Assembly (NCBI RefSeq): GCF_013127955.1
Contig: NZ_CP053435.1
Coordinates: 930,001-994,000 of the forward strand
Direction: 5' to 3'
Origin: Spirosoma taeanense
GTDB taxonomy: Bacteria; Bacteroidota; Bacteroidia; Cytophagales; Spirosomataceae
DNA: 64,000 bases
Positions 33,397 to 41,770 of the stretch are shown here, one piece after another; positions within the stretch are counted from its first letter, which is position 1, and each line of letters begins with the position of its first letter. Below the pieces are notes generated by a model that saw only the letters and a list, made by a program, of their open reading frames with translations, made no database searches and was not told the origin of the DNA. A program made the position numbers and the translations under genes.

Positions 33397-34455
33397 TTAC
33401 CAGCGAATCAGTGCCGACGCCCACGTGAAGCCGCTACCAAAAGCCGAAAGGCAAACCAGACTACCCTCCTTAATTTTGCCAGCTTCCCAGGCTTCGCATA
33501 AAGCAATGGGGACCGAAGCCGCCGTGGTGTTACCGTACTGCTGAATGTTGTTCCAGATTTTTTCGTCCGGCAGGTTCAGCTTTTTCTGTACATACTCCAG
33601 AATACGCAGATTGGCCTGGTGCATCACAAAGAAGTCAATGTCATCGAGCGAGTAACCATTCGATCGGGTGGCTTTCAGAATGACCTCCGGAAATTTCTGG
33701 AAGGCTTTTTTAATGACCAGATACCCTTTGAAAACGCCGGGAAAAATATACTGGGCCTCAAATGGGCCGTCGTTGGGCTGTATAAAGTTGTATTCAGATT
33801 CGAGATACTGGGATTTATATTTTTTCAGATGATAATTGCCGTGGCTGCCGGGGTTGATAACGGATAGTTCTTCGGCGTCTGTTCCATCGGAATGCAAATG
33901 AGTACTTAACACTCCCTGACCTGGCTTATCAGTCGGCTGCATAACAACAGCGCCGGCCCCATCGGCAAAAATGATGGCTGAGTCCCGCCCGCGCAGCGTG
34001 TAATCCAGGTTGAACGATTGCCGCTCGGCAGCCACAACGAGAATATTACGGTAGGTTCCCGTCCGGATAAACTTATCCGCTACCGATAGGGCGTAAATGA
34101 ATCCTGAACACTGGTTGCGGATGTCAAGCGCACCAATCTCGCTGTTGGTGATTCCCAGTTCGCGCTGAAGCAGCACTCCGCAGCCCGGCACCGGATAGTC
34201 GGGGCTCATGGTGGCAAACACGATGAAGTCGATCTCGTTGGGCGTAATACCCGCCCGCTCGATGGCAATTCGGGAAGCGACTGCGCCCATTGTCGTCGAT
34301 GTTTCTTCGCCCATCTTCGCATATCGCCGTTCGCGGATGCCCGTTCGCTCCTCGATCCAGGCTCCATTAATGTCCATCCAGGGGGCGATCTCCTCGTTGG
34401 GCACTACCCGTTCAGGAACGTAGTAGCCAATACCGGCAATCTTTGAGTTCAACAT
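33397..34455 (-). CDS. 3-oxoacyl-ACP synthase III (KAS III/FabH-like)
   Basis: A thiolase-fold condensing enzyme of 352 residues, some 30 longer than E. coli FabH. The catalytic triad is present: Cys in DIRNQCSGFIYAL (about residue 118), His in FFVMHQANLRI and Asn in YGNTTAASVP. The N terminus IAGIGYYVPERVV and WIEERTGIRERRY are family hallmarks. The extra length falls in the middle (LKKYKSQYLESEYNF), as in specialised KAS III proteins. Pairing with a MaoC gene suggests a dedicated acyl pathway, not the housekeeping one. Confidence 0.9.
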   Translation of the reverse strand: MLNSKIAGIGYYVPERVVPNEEIAPWMDINGAWIEERTGIRERRYAKMGEETSTTMGAVASRIAIERAGITPNEIDFIVFATMSPDYPVPGCGVLLQRELGITNSEIGALDIRNQCSGFIYALSVADKFIRTGTYRNILVVAAERQSFNLDYTLRGRDSAIIFADGAGAVVMQPTDKPGQGVLSTHLHSDGTDAEELSVINPGSHGNYHLKKYKSQYLESEYNFIQPNDGPFEAQYIFPGVFKGYLVIKKAFQKFPEVILKATRSNGYSLDDIDFFVMHQANLRILEYVQKKLNLPDEKIWNNIQQYGNTTAASVPIALCEAWEAGKIKEGSLVCLSAFGSGFTWASALIRW

Positions 34456-34846
34456 TACGGTAAAAGTTGGATATGGTCCACCCAGAATTGCTGTACACGG
34501 GAAGATAACTCGCTCTTGAGGGTGACTTTAGTACGCAAAATAATCATTTGTGGGGCGGGGTGGGCCGGAAGTTACTAAGCGGAGGGTAAGGCGTGGACTC
34601 AGGCTGAACTTTGGCAGACTCAAGAGCGCTCGGGGTTTATGCGTTTATAGCCGGCTGTAGTTGAGTAGGTTAAAGCATACAATTGGAAATATGGATGACC
34701 TATATGTCAAAAATCTTTTATGAACAGGCATGGATTGAACAAAAGGAGTATCCAATAGAACAAAACGCCCCCAGGACGGTCCTGGGGGCGTTTGCCGAGT
34801 TAAGGCTGATGAATCCGGTTATGTAACCAGATCAACCGTTGATAAG
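34456..34846. other. 391-base intergenic region between a SusD gene and the KAS III gene
   Basis: No credible gene is seen; the longest open stretches are under 45 codons and one runs through the terminator. It contains a 10-bp inverted pair CGCTCTTGAG (34511-34520) and CTCAAGAGCG (34619-34628) about 98 bases apart, and the SusD terminator (34763-34793). The KAS III promoter should lie at its left end, but no clean -7 box was found there. Confidence 0.5.
34759..34793 (-). terminator. strong terminator of the first SusC/SusD operon
   Basis: Exact 15-bp arms (34763-34777 and 34779-34793) around one central base; on the minus strand the stem is followed by a T-run at 34759-34766. Confidence 0.87.
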
Positions 34847-36331
34847 TTAGTTATCGGTTGCCAGATTGTTCAGCTGCAGCTCCGTGGCCGAGATTGGCCA
34901 GATGTAGCCAGACTCATTCGGCCCCTTGGCTGGAATCGTTCCTTTGGCCGGGATCGTCTGCAGCAGGCGGACCAGATCATTGTTACGTAAGCCTTCGCCC
35001 AGGAACTCAATCCGACGCTCCAGCAGAATTGCGTTGATCAGCTCCGCTGGAGTCGCAAAACTGGCCGTTGTGTAGGAAGTAGCTGCATCCGACCGGTTCC
35101 GGACGGCACTCAGCAACGCTACCGCCTGTGGGTCAACGGTGTTGGTGCTGCGCACTTTCGCTTCGGCCAGATTCAACAGTACTTCGGCGTAGCGGATGAC
35201 CGGAACCCAGTCCGTATAAGGGCTGGGGGCTTTATATTTGATCAGCCAGTTTTTTACGTTGGTGCCCGTACCCGATTGCTTGATGAACGACCGGCGCTTA
35301 TCCGTTGCTGTCCAGGTTGGCTCGGCAATGATGCCTCTGGGATTCAGCGAATACTCGCCATTGCCCACGCCACCATTAGCCGCCGTTGGCGAAAAATAAT
35401 AAGCAAGCTGATTTTGGGTGCCCGGGAAATCGCCCGTGGTGCTGGTCATCGGCATCGAGAATATAGATTCTGGATTTGCATAGGACGTAAACACCGTGGT
35501 AATATCGGGCTGTAGCTGATGGGCAACGCCCGTTGGCGCTTTGAACGGAGCCGTGGCACTCACGATTTTATTGGCTTCGGTAATGACACTGGCGTAATTC
35601 TGCATCGTCAGGTACACCCGCGTTTTCAGAGCAATGGCGGTGTTCTTGTGCGCACGGGTCGTATTGTCCGAAGCCGTCGTGTAGGATGCCGGCAGGCCTG
35701 CTTCGGCTTCGTTCAGATCTTTCAACACCTGCGTATACACCTCCGCTACGGTGCTGCGAGCGAGTGCAGACTGGCCAGTGCTCTGGATACCGTTCAGCCG
35801 TAACGGCACACCGGGTTTGTTTCCATTGCCATCGGCATACGGACGGGCGTAGTACTGGAGCAGGCTATAATAGCTCAGACCCCGGATCAGTTTTGCCTCA
35901 GCAACGTACCGGGCAGCCGCATCCGCACCCACAATGGCTGAACCACCGGCGGCCATCCCATCAATAAAAATATTGCACTTGTTGATGGCCAGATAGGCAT
36001 AATACCAAAGGTTCTGCACCGCCGTCGCGCTGTTCGTCGGGTTCAGCCCCCATACATCCGAACCGGTTACCAGGTTGGAGGTTTCATTGATGAACTCTTC
36101 ACCCCGAATGTCGCCATATACGACGAAGCGACCACCATAGAAGTTACCCTCTTTCAAAGCGCCGTAGAGCGACAAAAGCTGCGTCTGGATTCGGTTGGTT
36201 GTGCTGAATGCAGAGGCATCCGACACGGACGTTTGCGGAATTGGCGTCAGCAAGTCCCGGTTGCAGGAGCTTAAGCCAATTCCAATGGGCAGCAGACTAC
36301 ATACAGCTGCGTATTTTATATACTTATTCAT
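34847..36331 (-). CDS. SusD/RagB family outer-membrane lipoprotein
   Basis: A 494-residue surface nutrient-binding lid protein. The lipoprotein signal ends at Cys23 (IGLSSC). Tetratricopeptide-like helices carry ALYGALKEGNFYGGRF and EAKLIRGLSYYSLLQYYARPYADG, typical SusD motifs, and the C terminus holds the RagB domain (ILLERRIEFLGEGLRNNDLVR). It starts 20 bases after its SusC partner and forms a lidded transporter with it. There is no hydrolase gene next to it, so the ligand could be peptide, sugar or another polymer fragment. Confidence 0.93.
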   Translation of the reverse strand: MNKYIKYAAVCSLLPIGIGLSSCNRDLLTPIPQTSVSDASAFSTTNRIQTQLLSLYGALKEGNFYGGRFVVYGDIRGEEFINETSNLVTGSDVWGLNPTNSATAVQNLWYYAYLAINKCNIFIDGMAAGGSAIVGADAAARYVAEAKLIRGLSYYSLLQYYARPYADGNGNKPGVPLRLNGIQSTGQSALARSTVAEVYTQVLKDLNEAEAGLPASYTTASDNTTRAHKNTAIALKTRVYLTMQNYASVITEANKIVSATAPFKAPTGVAHQLQPDITTVFTSYANPESIFSMPMTSTTGDFPGTQNQLAYYFSPTAANGGVGNGEYSLNPRGIIAEPTWTATDKRRSFIKQSGTGTNVKNWLIKYKAPSPYTDWVPVIRYAEVLLNLAEAKVRSTNTVDPQAVALLSAVRNRSDAATSYTTASFATPAELINAILLERRIEFLGEGLRNNDLVRLLQTIPAKGTIPAKGPNESGYIWPISATELQLNNLATDN

Positions 36332-36351
36332 CAGAAGTTTTTCAGTTAGAA

Positions 36352-39300
36352 TTAAAAGCCGACTTTCAGACCAAACGTAACGGTGCGCGCGTTCGGCACA
36401 GTGTTGCGGTCAACGCCCTGCCCGCTGGTCGCGTTACCATTCGACGAAACTTCCGGATCGGGGCCGGGGTATTTTGTAACGATAGCCAGGTTCTGACCGG
36501 TCACGTATAAACGCAGGCTGCTAATCTTGGCCCGCGATAGTAAAGAGGCCGGTAGGGTATAGCCCAGCGAAACCGTCCGTAGTTTCAGGAAATCCCCTTT
36601 AAATACATTGATATCCAGCGGAAAAGCGGAGCCATTCGAAACGTTGTCGTTAAACAGCGGCTTGGCGTATTTCTTGCCCGTATCGCCTTCTTTCATCCAG
36701 GCGTCGGTCAGTACGTCGGTCGCGTTGTTCCAGAAACGCTGATCATGCAGCCCTGCATTGGTGCCATAATACACGTTGAAGCCTAACTGATAGGTCAGCA
36801 GAACGCCCAGATCGAACGGCCCGAACTTGAAATTGTTGTCAAAACCACCGTATATCTTCGGAATCGTGTTGGCATACATGACTCCGTCGGCGGCCTGCGT
36901 AATGGCTGTACCGCCGGTCGCGTTAACGTAGCGGGTTTTGCCATCCGGCGTGGTCGAGTAGTTAAACTGCCCGGCTGGTGCATAATACTGGTAATACACG
37001 TTCTGACCAGCAGAGTTTACGAAAATCCGCTTCCCCGTTGCCAGATCAACTCCGTTCGTGCGAACGACCCACAAATAGCCCAGGGGATAACCAGGCTGGG
37101 TTTGGTTCACCGTTTCCAGACCCGATGTGCCCGTCTGAAGCGAGGACAGACCTGGGGCCAGCGAAGTGACTTCATTCTTGTTGAATGTAATGTTGAAGTT
37201 CGATGACCACTGAAGCGATTTTTTGTTCAGAATGCGCGCGTTCAGCGAAAGTTCCAGCCCTTTGTTATACATCGTGCCGATGTTCTGAGGGGGGTAAGCA
37301 ACGCCGGAAATAGTCCCCGGAATACCCGTGGAAGGAGCCTGTGCTACGTTTAGAATGAGGTTATCGATGTCGTTTTTATACAGCGCCACCTCACCCGTGA
37401 TCCGATCGTTGAGTAAACCAAAGTTCAAGCCAAAATCCGTTTTGGTACTGGTTTCCCAGCGCAGGCCAGGGTTACCCACCACCGAGAAATACAGCGTTGA
37501 GACGCCACCATACAGACCCGACGCATAGGTCGAGTAAGGCGTATAGTCGCCGATGCCGCCGATGTTACCCACTTTGCCGTAGCTTCCCCGAATCTTGAAG
37601 CTGCTAAACACGTTGTTCAGTTTGGCGGTCGACCAGAAGTTTTCGCGGGTGATCTCCCAGCCTGCCGAAGCGCCGTAGAAAATACCTTTCTTCTCGCCCA
37701 GCGCCGAGTACTCGTCCTGGCGAATATTACCGCTGAGCAGGTATTTTTCTTTGAAATTGTAGTTCAGACGACCGAAAGCCGATAGCAGATAGTTCTCTCC
37801 GTAACCCAGGCCCGACGTGTTTGTGGTGGTAAACCCGGCCTGAATTACCGTGTAAGCCGGGTCGGATAACGTCTGACGATTCAGGCCGTACGACTGATAG
37901 GTTCTGCGCTGTTGTTCCTGACCCAGTAACAAATCGAAGTTATGGGCTCCGCCGAACGACCGCGTAAACTGAGCCGTATTGGTCCACAGCCATAGTTTAT
38001 TCTTGCTGGAGATAGCTGCGGCATATCCATTGCTGCTGTATCCTTCGCTCGTAATCGGCGCCTGGAAGATGTCGTTGTCAATCAGCAGATAGTCAATACC
38101 AAACTGGCTTCTGAGCGTGATCCATTCCAGCGGCTTGAGCTGCACGTAGGCGTTCGACTGGATGTGGTTATTCTCGCTGTTCGACCGGTTGAGATCTAGG
38201 GACGGAATTGGGTTCGGATACGAAATAGATGTACCGGTGATATTGTTGGCAAACCCAATGGCCGATCCGTTTACGTTGTACGACCCGTCGTTATTATAAG
38301 CAGGCAGAATTGGCGGCAGCACCAGACCAATACGGCCCAGACCGCTCGTGTTAAAGGCTTCGCCACTCAACGAACCCGACGAAGCAGCCGCAAAGTTCTG
38401 TTCGTTTGAAAACGACAGTTTACCGCCGATGCTGAACAGGCGGCTCACTTTACTATCGATATTGAGCAAGGTGTTGATTCGCTTGAAATCATTTTTCCGA
38501 ATGACGCCCTGCTGGGACGTATAACCGGCCGAAAAATAGTAGTTCGTGTTCTCGCTGCCGCCCGATACGTTAAGGTTATGACTGTGCGACATGGCTTGCC
38601 GGTATACGTAATCATACCAGCGGGTATTAATCGGGTTGCCGTTCGCGTCGTTTGTCTGCGTAAACTTAACGGTACTGGCTGTGGCGGGGTTATTGGCAGC
38701 GGCCATTGATTTGAACGTGACGTACTGGCTGGCGTTCAGCATTTCGGGCAGACGGTACGGGTTTGAAATACCATACCAACCGTCGTAGCTGATCCGGGCT
38801 TTGCCGCTCTTACCGCGTTTGGTCGTAACAAACACAACCCCATTGGCCGCGCGGCTGCCGTAAATGGCCGTAGCGGCTGCGTCTTTGGCAATGTCGATAC
38901 TTTCAATATCGCTGGGGTTAATGCTGGCCAGCGGGTTGGTAGGTGCGTTAGTTGCGCCCTGATCGCCCGTGTAGGTAGGCACACCGTCGACAACAACCAG
39001 CGGATACGAGCTTAGCGAGATAGAGTTTGTTCCCCTAATCCGGAATACGGGCGGGTTGTTGACTACGCCATTGGGAACGGTGATCTGAACCCCCGCCGAA
39101 CGACCGGCCAGACCAGACTCAAAGCTTTGAATGGGTGTTTCGGCAATGGCGGCTCCTTTCACTGAGGAAATACTGCCGGTGGCATCCTGGCGGGATTGGG
39201 TTCCATAGCCAATCACAACAATCTCACTCAGTTGCTGCGCATCGCCCGTCATCGCTATGTTAACGGTACTGCGATTACCAACGGCTACTTCCTGGCTTGT

Positions 39301-39534
39301 GAAGCCAATAAAGCTAAACACTAAGCGACCGTTGGCCGGAACGTTTACCCGGTACGTGCCATTGGCATCGGTAGTCGTACCCCGGTTTGTTCCTTTTACC
39401 TGTACGCTCACGCCCGGCAGAGCGGAGCCATCGTCTGATGAAGTGACGCGGCCACTCACGGCTATATCCTGCGCCAGAACCGGCACACAGAAAAGCAGCG
39501 CAAGCAACCAGCTCCCTAATAAAATTTTGTGCAT
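36352..39534 (-). CDS. SusC/RagA family TonB-linked outer-membrane transporter
   Basis: A 1060-residue TonB-dependent barrel importing oligomers captured by SusD. Signal peptide (MHKILLGSWLLALLFC), a carboxypeptidase-D-like domain (VSGRVTSSDDGSALPGVSVQ, residues about 27-105), the TonB-box region IVVIGYGTQ, a plug domain with GVQITVPNG and VVVDGVPTY, then a barrel of about 22 strands ending in the aromatic signal FGLKVGF. Its first 90 residues closely resemble those of the next SusC genes while the barrel differs. Promoter-like TATATTTG lies at 39581-39588. Confidence 0.95.
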   Translation of the reverse strand: MHKILLGSWLLALLFCVPVLAQDIAVSGRVTSSDDGSALPGVSVQVKGTNRGTTTDANGTYRVNVPANGRLVFSFIGFTSQEVAVGNRSTVNIAMTGDAQQLSEIVVIGYGTQSRQDATGSISSVKGAAIAETPIQSFESGLAGRSAGVQITVPNGVVNNPPVFRIRGTNSISLSSYPLVVVDGVPTYTGDQGATNAPTNPLASINPSDIESIDIAKDAAATAIYGSRAANGVVFVTTKRGKSGKARISYDGWYGISNPYRLPEMLNASQYVTFKSMAAANNPATASTVKFTQTNDANGNPINTRWYDYVYRQAMSHSHNLNVSGGSENTNYYFSAGYTSQQGVIRKNDFKRINTLLNIDSKVSRLFSIGGKLSFSNEQNFAAASSGSLSGEAFNTSGLGRIGLVLPPILPAYNNDGSYNVNGSAIGFANNITGTSISYPNPIPSLDLNRSNSENNHIQSNAYVQLKPLEWITLRSQFGIDYLLIDNDIFQAPITSEGYSSNGYAAAISSKNKLWLWTNTAQFTRSFGGAHNFDLLLGQEQQRRTYQSYGLNRQTLSDPAYTVIQAGFTTTNTSGLGYGENYLLSAFGRLNYNFKEKYLLSGNIRQDEYSALGEKKGIFYGASAGWEITRENFWSTAKLNNVFSSFKIRGSYGKVGNIGGIGDYTPYSTYASGLYGGVSTLYFSVVGNPGLRWETSTKTDFGLNFGLLNDRITGEVALYKNDIDNLILNVAQAPSTGIPGTISGVAYPPQNIGTMYNKGLELSLNARILNKKSLQWSSNFNITFNKNEVTSLAPGLSSLQTGTSGLETVNQTQPGYPLGYLWVVRTNGVDLATGKRIFVNSAGQNVYYQYYAPAGQFNYSTTPDGKTRYVNATGGTAITQAADGVMYANTIPKIYGGFDNNFKFGPFDLGVLLTYQLGFNVYYGTNAGLHDQRFWNNATDVLTDAWMKEGDTGKKYAKPLFNDNVSNGSAFPLDINVFKGDFLKLRTVSLGYTLPASLLSRAKISSLRLYVTGQNLAIVTKYPGPDPEVSSNGNATSGQGVDRNTVPNARTVTFGLKVGF

Positions 39535-39580
39535 AAATGAATTGAGTTAAGAATAAGAAGTGAATTTCACTAAATGGGGG

Positions 39581-39588
39581 CAAATATA
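39581..39588 (-). promoter_or_regulatory. TAnnTTTG -7 box for SusC at 39534
   Basis: TATATTTG on the minus strand, 47 bases before the ATG. No matching -33 element is visible. Confidence 0.45.
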
Positions 39589-39689
39589 TGGCCGTCGGCA
39601 CGAGAAGCCATATAAACAAAGCAAGAAATTCAAGAAAAATTTATGTAGATATATTCGCTGTAAACGCCGTTCTGGTGGTCAAAAAGGCA

Positions 39690-39723
39690 AAAAAGGCCCT
39701 CCGATGCATCGGAGGGCCTTTTT
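39690..39723 (-). terminator. perfect palindromic terminator of the second SusC/SusD operon
   Basis: A 34-base perfect palindrome with 17-bp arms and no loop, A-rich and T-rich at its ends. It ends transcription 17 bases beyond the lipoprotein gene's stop. Confidence 0.87.
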
Positions 39724-39739
39724 AAATAATTGTACGAAA

Positions 39740-40252
39740 CTAAGCCAAGATGCGGGCCCGCACTTGCTGCGTTACAATCTGAGTGCCGTCGTCCAGCGTG
39801 ACCAGAAAGATGAACGCAATCTCGCGGGGCGACAGGGGATTGCCGGTTGGCGTTACGTTCACCGCCGGATACTTGGCTCTGAATGCTGCCAGCGTGGTTT
39901 CAAATGTAGCCGTTGTGCCCGAAGCCGGGATAGGCGTAGCCGTAATCAGCGCTGCCGTCGTATTCAGCGATCCGGCGTTGATGGCCGTAGCGCCAGCGGC
40001 TACTTTGGTGATCTCCTTGATGGTCCGACCCGAGCTGCTTGGAATCGAGAGTGTGAACTTAATAGCACCACCGGCTGCTGTAGAAACCTCTATGTAGGGG
40101 TTACCGCCATAGGTTGTAGCGCCGGGGAAGGTTACGGGCACTGCGGGGCGATTATCGCGAACCAGCGGACCGTATTGCAGATCATCTTCGCAGGCAATGT
40201 TGCAAATGGCCAACGTTGCCAGCAGAAAGCCTTTTATGATTGTCAGTTTCAT
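39740..40252 (-). CDS. small surface lipoprotein of the SusC/SusD operon
   Basis: A 170-residue lipoprotein with the modified Cys at residue 21 (CNIAC) and an all-beta, Ser/Thr/Ala-rich body with no known motif. It begins 30 bases downstream of the SusD-like gene and is followed by a terminator, making it the third gene of this operon. By position it could act like SusE/SusF as an extra surface ligand-binding protein; the sequence alone does not show that. Confidence 0.7.
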   Translation of the reverse strand: MKLTIIKGFLLATLAICNIACEDDLQYGPLVRDNRPAVPVTFPGATTYGGNPYIEVSTAAGGAIKFTLSIPSSSGRTIKEITKVAAGATAINAGSLNTTAALITATPIPASGTTATFETTLAAFRAKYPAVNVTPTGNPLSPREIAFIFLVTLDDGTQIVTQQVRARILA

Positions 40253-40282
40253 GCGTTTGCTTGAATAAAAATCAGAATGACA

Positions 40283-41746
40283 TTAATCAACATCCCACCA
40301 AACCTTTACGTTTGATTGCGGAGCTGGGTTGGGGAAGTTGGGGTTACGCTCATTCTCGAACGTTACATATACCGCCCGAACCGGACGTGTTGCGTCGACA
40401 CCGGCCGCGTTCTGAGCGGGCTGCTGGGTTGGGTAACCCGTCCGACGCCAGTCATTCCACAATTCAAGTCCATTGCCCGTGAAGGCGATATACTTCTGCG
40501 TGATAATCTGCGCAAGTTTCTCCTGCGTCGAGCCGCTCAGGATAGCTACTTTCGGATTGGCTGCCAGATAAGCGTCGATCTGAGCTGCGGTCTGACCTGC
40601 CAGCGTCATCGATGCCCGGATGCCTTCCGTGTACAGCGCCTGCGGATCGCCAGCGGTGCCCAGCACCAGTGCGGATTCCGCCAGGATAAACGCGCGCTGG
40701 AAGTTCGTGATCAGCCGTACCGGTCCTTCACCGTTCGCCCCCGTTACGTAGGCATTATAACGCGACCAGGAGGACGTTGGCGATGGCAGCGTACCGCGCT
40801 GGCCGTTATCCCAGGTAACGTAGTTCGCAGCTGGTTTCGTAAAGAAAACTGGCAAGCGAGGGTCATTCAGGCCCTGAAGCAGGTTCAGGTACCGAGTGCT
40901 CAGCAGAATGTCGTCTTTAAACGAGCTCACGTTGGTATACTCATAACGCGGATCGCGGCTACCGACCGAAGCGCCAAAGAATACGTTAAGATCATCGGCG
41001 TTCGACGTAATGAAGTTACCGCTTGCAATAACCTGATCGATAATCTGTTTAGCTAAGGCTGGCTCTTTGCGGCTGATGGTGTTGGCGAATTTCAGCAGCA
41101 TTGTATTTCCTGCCCGGCGCCACTTGTTCAGATCACCTTTGAAGATAACATCATCGTTACCAGGTTTGGTTGCCGAGGTTTTATCCAGATCGGCCAGACC
41201 TTCGCGCACCAGATCAAACAGGCTCTGAATTTGCAGCGACTGGTTGCCTTTGTAGATATCCTCCTGCTTGTCTACGCGCGGCTGCGGGAAGGCTTCACCC
41301 TGTAAGGCCTGCGAGTAAGGAACATCCCCCCAAATATCGGTTGCCATCGAAAACGTGTATGCCTTCATGATTTTGGCGATACCCGTATAGGCCGGCGAGT
41401 TCGAGGCTGATGCGATGTCAATAACCTTCTGGTAATTGACCAGCGAGCCACCATACAGTTCAAAGCGCCACTGGTTGCCAAAATCGGCACCGGTAGTCGA
41501 GTAGATGTCATACGTGGCCGGGCTGTTGGCAGCACCCGCTATCTGCTGCATGATCGTGGATGTAAACCGGTTGATCTCGTTTGCACTGGCAAACGCCGTT
41601 CCGATCTCCGACGACGGCAACAACACCGACGGTGGTACCGACGTCGGGTTATTAGGCGTTACGTTAACGTCTAAGAAGTTTGTGCAACTGCCCAGGACAC
41701 CCACCAATGGCAGCATCAGGACCGCTCTTCTGAATATGATTTTCAT
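40283..41746 (-). CDS. SusD-like outer-membrane lipoprotein (SusD_2 type)
   Basis: A 487-residue lidding lipoprotein; the lipid-modified Cys is residue 21 (VGVLGSC). The pattern with FLDVNVTPNNPTSVPP after the Cys, AKIMKAYTFSMATDIWGDVPYSQAL and the late TQKYIAFTGNGLELWNDWRRTGYP fits the SusD/RagB subgroup 2 (PF12771), different from the other three SusD proteins here. It starts 24 bases after its SusC. The operon continues with a small lipoprotein. Confidence 0.92.
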   Translation of the reverse strand: MKIIFRRAVLMLPLVGVLGSCTNFLDVNVTPNNPTSVPPSVLLPSSEIGTAFASANEINRFTSTIMQQIAGAANSPATYDIYSTTGADFGNQWRFELYGGSLVNYQKVIDIASASNSPAYTGIAKIMKAYTFSMATDIWGDVPYSQALQGEAFPQPRVDKQEDIYKGNQSLQIQSLFDLVREGLADLDKTSATKPGNDDVIFKGDLNKWRRAGNTMLLKFANTISRKEPALAKQIIDQVIASGNFITSNADDLNVFFGASVGSRDPRYEYTNVSSFKDDILLSTRYLNLLQGLNDPRLPVFFTKPAANYVTWDNGQRGTLPSPTSSWSRYNAYVTGANGEGPVRLITNFQRAFILAESALVLGTAGDPQALYTEGIRASMTLAGQTAAQIDAYLAANPKVAILSGSTQEKLAQIITQKYIAFTGNGLELWNDWRRTGYPTQQPAQNAAGVDATRPVRAVYVTFENERNPNFPNPAPQSNVKVWWDVD

Positions 41747-41770
41747 TGAATTGTCTCGGAATAAAAAGAA

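Noticed and set aside
34690..34822. A roughly 40-codon plus-strand frame before the SusD terminator
   Set aside because: It reads through the terminator stem, so the length is incidental.
39560..40264. A 234-codon frame across a terminator and the lipoprotein gene
   Set aside because: It runs through a perfect terminator palindrome and antisense to a lipoprotein with a clear signal; the product is basic and of low plausibility.
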